Source: Amorphophallus konjac (taxonomy: Eukaryota; Streptophyta; Magnoliopsida; Alismatales; Araceae). Taken from it: a stretch of DNA of 64,000 bases. Under the pieces are notes generated by a model, which was given only the letters and a program-made list of their open reading frames with translations, searched no databases and was not told the origin of the DNA. Each line of letters begins with the position of its first letter. The first letter of the stretch is position 1. Below are positions 48,801-59,515 of the stretch, piece after piece. The stretch is taken from contig CM040120.1 of assembly GCA_022559845.1 (NCBI GenBank), positions 164,964,334-165,028,333 of the forward strand, given 5' to 3'. The translations under genes were made by a program, and so were the position numbers.

Positions 48801-49538
48801 CCGACCCTAAAAACCACGAAAATCACGGTTTAGGCAAAACAAGCCCAAACACACTCGTTTCCTAGCCGAACGCCGTGCAATGGCAGGGAAAACGAAGGTA
48901 AGAAGCAAGGATCCGTCACCCTACCTCCACCGAAGAAACCGTGCCCCGAAGGGACTAAACCACGCCGAAAACCACTCGCGAACCAATTTCACCGGCTTTG
49001 AATCCACCGTTCGGGATCGCGCCAGAATCGATCCGATCCTCGCCTCATCGCGCACCAATCCAGCTCCACGTCCTCGCCAACTCACCCACGGTCGCTCCGT
49101 CTGCAGCCGGGGCCAAAGAGGGGGAGAAACGAGAGAGAACGGGAGAGAGACGGCGGCGGACGAATGAGGAGGAGAGAGAGGAAAAGAAAAGAAAAAGGAA
49201 AAGAAATTAGGAAATTTTCCTAATTTCCGAAAATTCCGAAAATGCGCCGAAAATACACAAATTCAGAAAAATACACAAAAATAGTCGAAACGACCGGCTC
49301 GAAGAGTACATCGACGCTGTAGCATTCACGAGTTCGAGAATTGACAAATAAACTCACCGTAGGGTTCCGTAACTAGTACGTGAGAAAAACCCACACGGCT
49401 CGTCAAACTCAACTCGGAAGCCACAAAAGCGAACCGAAACTCAACGAAACCAATCCGAAACAGATCCGAAAGATCCATTAAAGATCCTACGAGATCCAAC
49501 GAGATCCAACGAGATCCAACGAGATCCAGGGCATTACA
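45807..49538 (-). repeat. LARD-3 LTR (5' LTR in element orientation)
   Basis: This 3732-bp LTR is 20 bp longer than its partner, because a 10-bp GAGATCCAAC unit near 49490-49525 has gained two copies at the LTR edge. Confidence 0.93.
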
Positions 49539-49543
49539 CCTAA

Positions 49544-50808
49544 GGTCTGTTGAGTGCCGACCCGCTAGCGGATGGCGGAGGGTTATTCCCGGTGAGCGGT
49601 TTGTAGTTAGTTCCGCGGGCTCCTAGTCAACGGTAGCGTCCTACCGAGGGAGAATACTAGCTAGAGGACCTGGCTTAGACTATAGTCAGTGTGTGCACAC
49701 GTGGTCAGGGACTAAGGACTTACGTCGACGGGCGTGACCCTGACTAGTTACTTGTTTTGTTGTTCCAGTTTGGTTCAGCTAGTGTCTACATCTCTACTGT
49801 TGTTACAGCAGTACTGTAGGTGAGACACTTGAGGTGCAGCGTGAGACGTCAGTGGACGCAGCTGGCTTTCTAAGGGGGTGCTTCCGTCACGTGACGCGTA
49901 GCTCTCGCGTTTTCTTGCGCGTCGTGACCTTTGCGAGTTGCCCGTTCGTGGCCGTGCTCGAGGTCAGTGTTTTGTTGTCCGCACGGTGTTCTGTTCGTGC
50001 GTGGGGCTTTGTGCACGACGTTTCCGGTCGTGTACGTGCTTGTTTGGCGTCTGTCTAGGTCGTGTCTAGACCTGGATTGTTTGGGGCTGGTTGACAGGCT
50101 GGTGTACCCTTCTGTGTGAGTTTAGGGTCATCCATCTGTTGCCTTTTGTTTGGAGTAGTTTGGGATGCCGAGGTTAGTTCGGTAGCCGCTTGTTTGGTGC
50201 GGGTTCTCACCCTCTCCTGCGTGTTCCCTACTCCTACTTCCCGTCTGTCCCTTTACAGCTTTGTAGTGTAGCTTTCCTGCCTTGCTACGTTGCTGTTCTT
50301 GCTGCGTTTGTTGCTGCTTCCGTTGCTTTTGCTTTGTGCGTTTTCCAGTGGGGATCCGCGTGACCCCTACTGAGTTTCTGTTGAGACTCACCCCTGCTGC
50401 TTTTCAGGTGGGTTTCGCCGTCTGCCTCTGCTGTTCTTGGTGGAGCGCTCTTTCGCTGTTGTTGCTGCCAGCCGTACCTGCGTCGGGCTTCTCCCGACTT
50501 CTGTGTACGTTTCTTCTGTCGTACTGTACTGTGCTAGACTTGTTGTCTTTCCTTTGGGCTGGACTCTGTGTTTAATTGTTAAAAATTTATTAATGAAGCT
50601 GTAATTTTATTTCTGCTACTTTAGCAATCCAATCTAATGAAATTTACTTGCTACTGTTATATCTCTGTGGCTTCAATGTACTCTACACATGCCTTTTATC
50701 CCTTCGGCGCTTTCCCGCGCTTGGGAGGCCTCGCGGGTCCCTCATGGTATCACGTGTATTCGGTATTTATACCGGGTGCACCGGGTATCTAGAATCCGGG
50801 TCGTTACA
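49544..50808 (+). repeat. LARD-2 3' LTR, second part
   Basis: It continues the LARD-2 LTR after LARD-3 and ends GTCGTTACA. It matches about 34130-35336 and contains the 60-bp segment missing from the 5' LTR. Confidence 0.92.
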
Positions 50809-50920
50809 TCTTGTGCATCTTCCTCTTATCTTTCCATTGATATCTTGTTTGCTGAATTTCATCAAGAATTTCCTTTGATATCTTGTGCATCTTCCTCTTA
50901 TCATATTATTTCATATAATA

Positions 50921-51427
50921 GAGAATAAAAGCATATAAAATATATATATCCAGCATGTTAAAATATTTCTAATATCTGAAAATTCATGAAAAATATATTC
51001 TGATATTATCAGCATGTTGAAAGTTAATTTCTGTGAATTAATGATATTTTTAACTCATAGAAATATTTTTTTATCTATATAATTGAGAATATATGCATAT
51101 AAAATATATATCCAGCATGCTAAAATATTCCTAATATCTAAAAATTAATGAAAAATATATTCTGATGTTATCAGCATGTTGAAAGTTAATTTTTATGACT
51201 TAATGATATTTTTAACTCATAGAAATATATTTTTATCTATATAATAGAGAATAAATGCATATAAAATATATATCCAGCATGCTAAAATATTCCTAATATC
51301 TGAAAATTCATGAAAAATGTATTCTAATATTATCAGCATGTTGAAAGTTAATTTCTGTGAATTAATGATATTTTTAACTCATAGAAATCTATTTTTATCT
51401 ATATAATAGAAATAAATGCATATAAAA
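50921..51427 (+). repeat. 163-bp AT-rich tandem repeat, about three copies
   Basis: Units starting GAGAATA at 50921, 51085 and 51247, with a partial fourth at about 51408, have a period of 161-164 bp. Each contains CCAGCATGYTAAAATATT, TATCAGCATGTTGAAAG and TTAACTCATAGAAAT blocks. Confidence 0.88.
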
Positions 51428-52345
51428 TTATGTTAGCATGTTAAATTATTTCTTACAGCATGATAAAATTATTCACAGCATGATGAAAATTCTTCCAGCA
51501 TATTAGGATGATGACAGCATGATATAAATGATTTTTAGTATATTAAATTATTTATCAGCTTATTTCTCCTATTAAATGGATGATAGAATATTGAAAAAAA
51601 ATTACTTTTCAGCATGATAAAAATCTTATTGTTATCAGAAAAAATAAATAATTAGTATGATAATTTACTCCTATTAACTTATCCAAAAATTACGTAGAAA
51701 ACTCATTATAGCATATTACGTGTTAGTTTTAACGCCTAATAATATATTTTTAGTGTGTTAAAAATTAATTCCAGCAAGAAAAATATATTTTTATCACCTT
51801 ACCAGTAGAATCATGTGCTGGAGCTATTTTAACATGTTAGAGATATTTTCATCATGCTAGGATTTATTTCTATGAATTAAACTAAATTCTTAGCAATTCA
51901 CTAAGATAATATAAAATAAATCTTTTTGTTTAAGAAACTAGTTCCTTGATATTAAAAGACCATAAAACAACCCCAAAACTTGTTAAACCAACGGAATACA
52001 ATGTTAAACTATGGAGTTAAGAGTATTCTAATGATTGCATTTTCCTACTTATCATTCGTTCTTGAATTCCACGACTTAATTGTCGTTAAACATGATGCCT
52101 AAATTTAACTCTCTACTCTTCTTGTTACTCTGATGTTTTGTCAAATATGTACTTTTTACAATTTAGTTATTCCTTGAAATTCATTGGCCATGATTACTTG
52201 AGAAAATGTCTAGACAACTTGGGATCCTTGATCCAATAAATCAATGCCATCGCATCATAGGGGCCCGGTCTGGTCCTAGGGAGAGCGCCCGAAAAATAAG
52301 TGAGCCCATGGGATGTTAATGACATGGTGAGGTATTGCACCGAGT

Positions 52346-52350
52346 ACTTG
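52346..52350. repeat. Probable target-site duplication of the X solo LTR (left copy)
   Basis: ACTTG precedes and GCTTG (56280-56284) follows the X LTR, four of five bases matching. Decay of one copy is plausible for an older insertion. Confidence 0.6.
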
Positions 52351-52499
52351 TGTAGCACCCCGTATAAAAAAATGAAAAATGAAAAAAAATTATTATTATT
52401 AATATTTTTCAAATGAAAAAAAAATATTAGATAAACTCTATAGGAAGCTTATGTAAGAAGTTGGAACACGGAGTCATCATATGTAAAGATTATTCACTT

Positions 52500-52703
52500 A
52501 ACAAGTGGCTTCCTAGAGTAGTTGGTTAAGTGATGTGCCTTTCAACCTAGTGACCAGGGTTCCAATCCTATTCGGTCATGACAGACCCTATAAACATACC
52601 CGTAGCTACCCCATTCTAGGCTAGCTAAGGTTGGGGCAAAGCTCTGCAGGGATTGCGCAAGAAGGGTCTGCTACTACGATCTTCCACACCATTTACCCTT
52701 TTT
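52500..52703 (+). mobile_element. Candidate tRNA-derived SINE
   Basis: A tRNA-like head has an A-box-like TAGAGTAGTTGG (52514-52525) and a B-box-like GGTTCCAATCC (52558-52568) at a normal pol III promoter spacing. It is followed by a non-tRNA body (52567-52686) and a TTTTT pol III stop (52699-52703). The body recurs without the head at 52857-52976. Flanking duplications were not found by eye, so the limits are approximate. Confidence 0.6.
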
Positions 52704-52976
52704 GCCAAATAATTATATGTTATAAGCTAGCAAAACTTGCATTTACGATTTGGGCCATGGATTAGCTGTACAAACAGTATCTCTTATCTCTCCAGCCTAT
52801 CTCTTATCTCTCCAGCCTGTACAAGCTGTAAAGCCCCATTATTCCAGATCTTGCCCCCTATTCGGTCATGACAGACCCTATAAACATACCCGTAGCTACC
52901 CCATTCTAGGCTAGCTAAGGTTGGGGCAAAGCTCTGCAGGGATTGCGCAAGAAGGGTCTGCTACTACGATCTTCCA
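52567..52976 (+). repeat. Exact 120-bp direct repeat (SINE body)
   Basis: 52567-52686 and 52857-52976 appear identical by eye. Between them lies a TATCTCTTATCTCTCCAGCC tandem pair (about 52789-52819). Identity of the two copies implies a recent duplication or gene conversion. Confidence 0.88.
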
Positions 52977-53370
52977 ACAAGGTAGGTGTTCTCAATTTTT
53001 AACTAAACTAGTAGCTAATCTAGGATGATTAGTCTAGGCAGTTAGTCTTAGGCTCATCTCCATACGATCTTTCACGTTTATACAGCATGTGTTAGCCTCA
53101 TAGTTATCATGTATTAGCTTTAATCTAAGAAAAGTAGTAAAATTAGTAAAGTAATTAGTTTCACAACGAGGATAATTAGCATGCAATAGTTTCAATCTTG
53201 GACAATTAGCAAGTATTAGTCTCATGCCCTAGATAACTAACATGAATGAGCTTTATTAACTAATCTAATAGCATACCTAATATATTAGCATGCTTAATTA
53301 ACCTGTTAATCTACCAAATCACTCAATGTCAACACCTCACATAACACTTCCATATATATATATAATGCAG

Positions 53371-53393
53371 GTGTTGACACCTCGTGTCAACAC
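53371..53393. repeat. Perfect 10-bp hairpin with GTGTTGACAC word in the X LTR
   Basis: GTGTTGACAC (53371-53380) and GTGTCAACAC (53384-53393) are separated by 3 nt. The same word family recurs through 53860, including GTGTCGACAC palindromes at about 53759, 53772 and 53832. Confidence 0.85.
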
Positions 53394-53452
53394 TTCCATA
53401 CATATGTCATACATATGTCGACACTTGCATTATAGGTGTTGCACAAGTGTTG

Positions 53453-53650
53453 ACACCTACGCAACACTTACCCGAGGTGTCAACACTTACGCGACACCTA
53501 CGCAACACTTACCCGAGGTGTCAACACTTAAGCGACACCTACGCAACACTTACCCGAGGTGTCAACACTTACGCGACACCTACGCGAAACTTACCCGAGG
53601 TGTCAACACTTACGCGACACCTACGCGACACTTACCTAGAGTGTTGACAA
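53453..53650 (+). repeat. 41-bp minisatellite, nearly five copies
   Basis: Units begin ACACCTACGC at 53453, 53494, 53535, 53576 and 53617 (partial). Each contains GAGGTGTCAACACTTACGCG. Open frames across it are a by-product of a repeat without stops. Confidence 0.92.
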
Positions 53651-54020
53651 AATCAAAATTAAACCATGGATTAAAATCTTAAACACTTGATTAACAAGAT
53701 GATTAAACCAAAACAAGACTTAATTAATAATAAACACAGAATTGAAGACAGAACCACAAGTGTCGACACAGGTGTCGACACACAAAACATTGTAATATTA
53801 ACTGTACAACAGAGACCAAAAATGAACAGTAAGTGTCGACACTAGTGTCAACACATGCAGTGAACTTAATGAAAAACACCGTGAAGCCTCTTAACAAGTG
53901 AAACAAAGTATGAACAATTTATGAACCTCCATTATACCTCTATTAACAGTATATATATAAAACCTGCATATGCAAGTGTGCATATATACACCCGACACCT
54001 TAAATATATATATATATATA

Positions 54021-54185
54021 AGCACCTTCATTATATATGTATATAAATTCATATATATACTTCCATTAACTGTATATACAAGCACCTTCATTATATATGT
54101 ATATAAATTCATATATATACTCCCATTAATTGTATATACAAAACACCTTCATTATATATATATGAATATATATATGTATATATAA
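54021..54185 (+). repeat. 60-bp AT-rich tandem repeat
   Basis: Copies at 54021-54080 and 54081-54140 start AGCACCTTCATTATATATG. A diverged partial copy follows to about 54185. TA microsatellites flank it. Confidence 0.85.
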
Positions 54186-56284
54186 CTAATGTCTGCACCT
54201 CCATTCTCACCGAATATATATAGAGAACAGAATATAATATAAAATGGACTCCTTCATTCTTACAGAGTATGTATATATATTTGTAGAATGAAATTTTTTT
54301 TTTTGTAAAAATCTAATTTTCACCACATTAGTTTATACATACTAAAAATTATCTCCAACATGTTAAAACTATTTCCAGCATGTTAAACGTGACTTCCAAT
54401 ATGATAGAATTATTTTATACATACTGAGATATAAAAATTATTTTCAGCATGTTAAAATCTTTTTAAAGCTATTTTTGTGCATATAAAACGTATTTTCATA
54501 TTAAATAAAGTAGTAAATTGATGCATGAAAATTACTTCCAGCATGATAACATTTCTTCCAGTATGGTAAAATTATTCCAGCATGTTATAATTATTTTTGG
54601 CATGTTATAGTTATTTTCAGTGTATTAAAACTATTTTTCAGCATGATAATTCTATTTTCCTATCAAATAATTAGCAAATAAATGTAGAAAAATTATTTTT
54701 AGCATGATAAAAAATTATTTTGTTATCAGAAAATTTCTGCAATCAGCATGGCAACCTTATCTTATCAACCTATCAGTAAGTTAATTATTTTAGCATGTTA
54801 AGCATAGATTTTAGCATGTTAATAATTAATTTTCAGCATGTAAAAATTAAATCCAGCATGAAAATTTATTTTTATCATCTTACCAGTAAAGTAACATATG
54901 AAACTCATTCTCAACATGTTAATATCATTCTTAGCAAGTTAGAACTATATTCAACATAAAAACTTATTTTCATAATTAAATTCTGATTATTATAATAAAT
55001 CACCATCTTGGCTAATTCATATATGTATATTGAACAGAAGATATACATACCTATAACCTCCATTATATTAGACAGAATTCTATAATCGGATATATATATA
55101 TACATATACACATTAGATAAAAATAATATATATATAACTAATATCGACAATTGTGTCAACACCAGCAAGTTAGTCTCAAACTCCTATTGTCATTAGCATG
55201 TATCGAACATTACAGGTTTTACTCCTAGTTCGTCCCTACATAATGATACTCCTTGGATTCTATTCTATAATCCACCTTATATACATCTTACCGAGTCAAA
55301 CCATGAAATTCCATATTGGCTATAAACGAGAGTGGATGTCGACAAACATGACCAATGCTGTGCATATAGGGCCCGGTCTGGTCCTGGGAGGAGCACCCGA
55401 AGGTACTTGTGCCCATGGGAGTTTATTGACCACGGTGTTTGGCATTGCACCAGAGTACTTGCTTGCTAGACTTTAGGCATTCCACTCATTCTCGTGATAT
55501 TACTTGATTGACTGACTTGAGACCCGCAGAAGGGTAAAAGTGTTTATTTGAATGCATTGATAAATAGCCAACTCCAGTTATACATGCTTGAAACTACTTT
55601 GCTTACTATTGCTAGCTTGATTAACATGTTGCTATTCCAGTTATTACTTCTCAGTTATCACTGGCTTGATATCATTTGTTATCACTTGCTACTGCTGTTT
55701 GAAATTGTGCAGTCTATATACTCTCACTTTCTACTCCTGTCGATTTTACGATCCTTTGATATCTATCTGTCTGCATGCATAGTTTACCTACATTAAATAA
55801 ATGGGTAATTCACTTAAAGCATGTTAGAACTTGAGATGTAAATCCTACTGAGCGATTCGCTCATCTAGTTGTTTTCTAACCTTTTCAGGTAGTTCGGATA
55901 TCAGCCAGAACTCGGAAGGGAATGAGTATGAGTGATGAGTGTAGAAATGGAGTTATCATGTTGTCTTGTTAATTGTGGTGTAGTAATTATGTCATTTGTA
56001 TCCAGTTATGTCAGATGTCAGTTGTATTAGTCTAATTTATTAGAACTGTAATAAGGGCTTGAAGCCTAGTAGTCGGACTCGAGAAATGTGTGTAATTATC
56101 ATTTGGTTAGTGGTAACAATTGTCATCTCGGATTATTTGTATTAATTTCAAGTTAAATCTTAGTTATTTGCGCACCCTATTAACTATCAAAATGAAGAAT
56201 TCCATCGAATAGCTAGCTCGCTTTGGTTCTATATAAAACTGTCGGGCCACGGGTAAGCTTCCGCGCTCGGGACGTGACAGCTTG

Positions 56285-56849
56285 ACTAGTGTGACGTCTA
56301 CGACATTCAATCTATTATTATTATTGTACTTGATCGTGAATTACTTCATGTTTTAAATACTTGCTTGTTGGCCAATTATTATTGCAATTGCTCTTATTCA
56401 AATTCTTGTACTTGTCATTATTATTAATTGTTATCTTTTAATTCTTGACCTTGCGAGATCTTATTATATTATCCTTGATCTCGTTATTTATTTCCTTGCT
56501 TATCATTGCATACAACATGTAATTAAGTCGTTAACTACGTAAATTTGCCTGTTATTACCTACTGAGCGTCAGCTCATAGTGTTGTTTTTCCCCTTTTCCA
56601 GGTTATTCGGGTGGTGACGGTTACATAGACGGGGAGGGACATGAGTGATTCTAGAGTGTACTTGTACCTAGATGCCTACTGAGCGTCAGCTCATAGTTTT
56701 GGGAGTTATGTTTGATCGTGTTTAAACAGTGTTGATCATTGTAACAAAAGTATTCATTCCTTAGCAATGTTTATTGTTAGTTTAGAATAAATGTTATTTC
56801 TAGCTCGTTATTGATTGTACGTCCCGATATTCCGCGTCGGGGCGTGACA
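56285..56849 (+). repeat. Element Y 5' LTR, third part
   Basis: This is the end of the Y LTR, finishing GGGGCGTGACA. A CTACTGAGCGTCAGCTCATAG phrase, 21 bp with the internal palindrome-like GAGCGTCAGCTC, occurs twice (about 56560 and 56674). It is followed by the primer site. Confidence 0.8.
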
Positions 56850-56856
56850 GTTTAGG

Positions 56857-56868
56857 TGGTATCAGAGC
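56857..56868 (+). promoter_or_regulatory. Primer-binding site of element Y (initiator tRNA-Met)
   Basis: TGGTATCAGAGC lies seven bases after the LTR end. The position confirms that 56849 is the end of a 5' LTR. Confidence 0.9.
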
Positions 56869-57041
56869 CTAGGTTTAATAATCCTAGGTTTTCTAAGTGT
56901 CATCATAGGACCCCGACCTCGTCTAAGTTTAAGGACCTGACCTGGTGAGATTGGGTAGAACTCATGTTAAGTTAATACCTTCCTTGTAAAATTAACTATC
57001 TTATGACCCTAAATGATCTATTTCTTATGTAGGCATTTGAG

Positions 57042-58246
57042 ATGGCAGCTGAACGTGCGGAGTGGAGAAACTTGCAACGCACGGTTCAAGGCCTCACGCA
57101 GGCGTTACAACAAGTGGCTCAAGCTAGAGCTATAAATCATGGCACCGGTGATCTATACCGGAATTTCCGAGGGATGAATCCGCCAAGGTTTGCTGGTTCG
57201 ACTGACCCCGACGAAGCCGAGCACTGGCTAGACGAGATGGGAAGGATCTTCGAAGTTATGCAATGCACCAACCAAGAGCGTGTCCTTTTATCTACTTTCC
57301 AACTGGAACGTGATGCACGTACTTGGTGGGATTCTATCAAGGCGACTCTGGGTGATCAGCAAGTTACGTGGGAAGAGTTCGAGGAATTTTTCAACGGCAA
57401 GTATTTTTATGACCGGGTACAAGAGAAGAAAGCGGCGGAGTTCGCGGCCCTGAAACAGCGAGGTCTGTCCGTGGCAGAGTATGAGGCTCAATTTTCACGG
57501 CTTTCTCGTTATGCTACACACCTTATTTCCACCGAGAAGATGAAGGCGAAGCGTTTTCTCAACGGTCTGAGGCTGCATTATATTAATCAGTTGGCGCCGA
57601 TGGAAATCTCTACATATTCTGAAATGGTAAGGAAAGCGCAAGTCCTGGAAGATACCTTAGAGATGACGGAGCGAATCCATGGAAAAGGCACCAAGAAGGA
57701 GCAACCGAAGGATTTCAAGAATGCTAAACCCGGATATGGCACTGGCAAGAAGAGGCCCGTGAGTGGGTCTAGTTCGTGGACCGAATCTGGAACGTGGAAG
57801 GGCAAGATGCCAAAGTATGAAGACAAGAAGCCTAGCCCTGTTGTACCATTCAAGGGCATATGCAAATTCTGTGATCGTCCTGGTCACAAAATGGAGGAGT
57901 GTTGGCACAAGCTAGGCGCCTGTTTGCGTTGTGGAAGCAGGGAGCACCGTATCCCTAACTGTCCCTTATTATCGGAACAAGCTACCCCGGTGAAACCTCA
58001 AGTCTTCAAGAAACCACAAGGCAAGCTCCAAGCTCTGCATGCAAATGAAGCAGAAACAGCCGAGGATGGTGGACTCGTCGAAGGTACTCTTATTATACTC
58101 AACAAGCCAGTATTTGTTCTTTTTGATACTGGTGCAACGCATTCATTTATTTCTCGGAGATTTGCTAAGTCTTTAGCTATGGAACCTGTTCTGATGAATT
58201 CTCCGTTAGAGATATCAACCCCTATTGGTTCTAGATCGGCAATTCA
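57042..58246 (+). pseudogene. Element Y gag-protease, truncated by an inserted X LTR
   Basis: An open frame of 401 codons starts at MAAERAEW (57042). Domains: Retrotrans_gag (about residues 50-215, with ARTWWDS and RFLNGL motifs), a basic linker, zinc knuckles CX2CX4HX4C at residues 274-287 and 294-307, then an aspartic protease with FDTGATHSF (Asp 362). The element frame ends at 58246, where an inverted X LTR enters. The following 22 codons up to 58313 are translated LTR DNA. Gag coats the RNA and forms particles, and the protease would process the polyprotein. No stops occur in the retained part, so Y gag is better preserved than the Tekay or copia gags. Protease is incomplete, and RT and integrase are outside the window if present. 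Confidence 0.93.
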
Positions 58247-59077
58247 TGTCACGTCCCGAGCGCGGAAGCTTACCCGTGGCGCGACAGTTTTATATAGAAC
58301 CAAAGCGAGCTAGCTATTCGATGGAATTCTTCATTTTGATAGTTAATAGGGTGCGCAAATAACTAAGATTTAACTTGAAATTAATACAAATAATCCGAGA
58401 TGACAATTGTTACCACTAACCAAATGATAATTACACACATTTCTCGAGTCCGACTACTAGGCTTCAAGCCCTTATTACAGTTCTAATAAATTAGACTAAT
58501 ACAACTGACATCTGACATAACTGGATACAAATGACATAATTACTACACCACAATTAACAAGACAACATGATAACTCCATTTCTACACTCATCACTTAGAC
58601 TCATTCCCTTCCGAGTTCTGGCTGATATTCGCACTACCTGAAAAGGTTAGAAAATAACTAGATGAGCGAAGCGCTCAGTAGGATTTACATCTCAAGTTCT
58701 AACATGCTTTAAGTGAATTACCCATTTATTTAATGTAGGTAAACTATGCATGCAGACAGATAGATATCAAAGAATCGTAAAATCGATAGGAGTAGAAAGT
58801 GAGAGTATATAGATTGCACAATTTCAAGCAGCAGTAGCAAGTGATAGCAAATGATATCAGGCCAGTGATAACTGAGAAGTAATAACTGGAATAGCAACAT
58901 GTTAATCAAGCTAGCAATAGTAAGCAAAGTAGTTTCAAGCATGTATAACTGGAATTGGCTATTTATAATGCATTCAAGTAAACACTTTTACCCTTCTGCG
59001 GGTCTCAAGTCAATCAATCAAGTAATATCACGAGAATGAGTGGAATGCCTAAAGTCTAGCAAGCAAGTACTCCGGTG
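58247..59077 (-). repeat. Inverted X-family LTR (3' portion), cut by a SIRE element
   Basis: Plus-strand TGTCACGTCCC is the reverse complement of the X LTR end. The 831 bp match 55448-56279 in reverse with few differences. The preceding bases ATTCA (58242-58246) are the candidate TSD. The rest of this X copy should resume on the far side of the SIRE element, outside the window. Confidence 0.88.
59073..59077. repeat. Probable target-site duplication of the SIRE element (one copy in window)
   Basis: CGGTG adjoins the TGTTGAG end of the SIRE LTR. Its partner would lie beyond position 64000, so this is unverified. Confidence 0.5.
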
Positions 59078-59395
59078 TGTTGAGTCCCGGAGGGTGGCAA
59101 TCAAGAGGGGAGGGGTGAATTGATGGCCAAAAAAACTAAAAACAAACTACACGGGAGCAAGCAAGATAAACAAAGAACTCAAATCTAGCACGAACAGAAA
59201 CACACACGTGGATGCGTGATGATGGTGTGATTAATTAACAAGAAATTGAATTCTCTCCTCACCGTGAAGCCCACATGAAATAAAGCGGAAAATCAAACCA
59301 CAATGGACATACGGGATTTTTAGGTGGTTCGGGTACACACCGTGTCCCCTACGTCCACCCCTCACACGGAGGATAAACCTTCACTAGACAGTGAA

Positions 59396-59515
59396 TCACA
59401 CACACACACGCTGTATACAACAGCAAACACACACACACGCTGTGTAGAACAGCAAGCACACACACACACACGTTCGTGTTGCCGAACACGAACACACACA
59501 CACAAATCTCAGATT
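59396..59515. repeat. (CA)n microsatellite with embedded hairpins
   Basis: Three CA runs are separated by GCTGTATACAACAGC, GCTGTGTAGAACAGC and a GTTCGTGTT/GAACACGAAC inverted pair (59472-59493). Each separator is a short hairpin. Confidence 0.85.

Larger units (their letters stand above)
40080..49538 (-). mobile_element. LARD-3: young non-autonomous gypsy-type element
   Basis: This 9459-bp element lies in reverse orientation in the LARD-2 3' LTR. LTRs are 40080-43791 and 45807-49538, with interior 43792-45806. On the minus strand it starts TGTAATGCCC and has a primer site (45793-45804) and a polypurine tract (43792-43804). Read side by side, the two LTRs differ at only about a dozen places plus a 20-bp expansion, so the insertion is the most recent LARD event here. 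No coding capacity is visible. Confidence 0.93.
31683..50808 (+). mobile_element. LARD-2: non-autonomous gypsy-type element carrying LARD-3
   Basis: Plus-strand element: 5' LTR 31683-35336, primer site, 2.0-kb non-coding interior 35337-37355, 3' LTR 37356-40079 plus 49544-50808. Without LARD-3 and its TSD copy it is about 9.7 kb. It belongs to the same subfamily as LARD-3 and is a more distant relative of LARD-1. No retroviral protein motif is visible. Its LTR ends, splice-like GAGGTAGG word and polypurine tract match the Tekay element. Confidence 0.92.
50814..52350 (+). repeat. Element Y 5' LTR, second part
   Basis: Very AT-rich sequence has AGCATGTTAAAA-type words throughout and a 163-bp tandem repeat (50921-51427). 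Near the end, a GGGCCCGGTCTGGTCC block (about 52260) and GCACCGAGTACTTG are shared with the X LTR at about 55368 and 55447, so X and Y LTRs are related families. There is no coding region. It is cut at 52350 by an X solo LTR. Confidence 0.75.
52351..56279 (+). repeat. Solo LTR of gypsy-type family X inside the Y LTR
   Basis: This 3929-bp segment runs from TGTAGCACCCCG to GGGACGTGACA, with no primer site, interior or coding domain, between near-matching 5-bp duplications. Its last 832 bp (55448-56279) recur inverted at 58247-59077, which supports the right-hand end. Inside are a candidate SINE, a 120-bp direct repeat, a 41-bp minisatellite, 60-bp AT repeats and AGCATG-rich DNA. The start is less certain than the end. 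Confidence 0.68.
30256..58246 (+). mobile_element. Element Y: Ty3/gypsy retrotransposon, 5' portion, heavily nested
   Basis: Element Y consists of a roughly 3.5-kb LTR in three pieces (30256-31682, 50814-52350, 56285-56849), a tRNA-iMet primer site, and gag-protease (57042-58246). LARD-2 and an X solo LTR interrupt the LTR. An inverted X LTR carrying a SIRE element interrupts the protease, and the rest of Y lies beyond the window. LTR ends are TGTAATACCCC and GGGGCGTGACA. The bases before the start are GTAAT (30251-30255), the candidate left TSD copy. The start could be a few bases earlier (TGTAAT at 30250), since the motif is repeated. Confidence 0.8.

Noticed and set aside
53326..53682. Repetitive 118-codon protein over the 41-bp minisatellite
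   Set aside because: A 41-bp unit is not a multiple of three, so the same DNA is read in changing frames. The open frame only reflects the lack of stops in the unit.
55198..55476. 92-codon frame in the X LTR
   Set aside because: No domain, AT-rich context, and it spans LTR blocks shared as DNA with the Y LTR without frame conservation.
55448..59077. Fold-back transposon or large MITE with 832-bp terminal inverted repeats
   Set aside because: The interior is ordinary Y gypsy LTR end, primer site and gag, and each arm ends exactly like an X LTR. Two independent X insertions explain it better.
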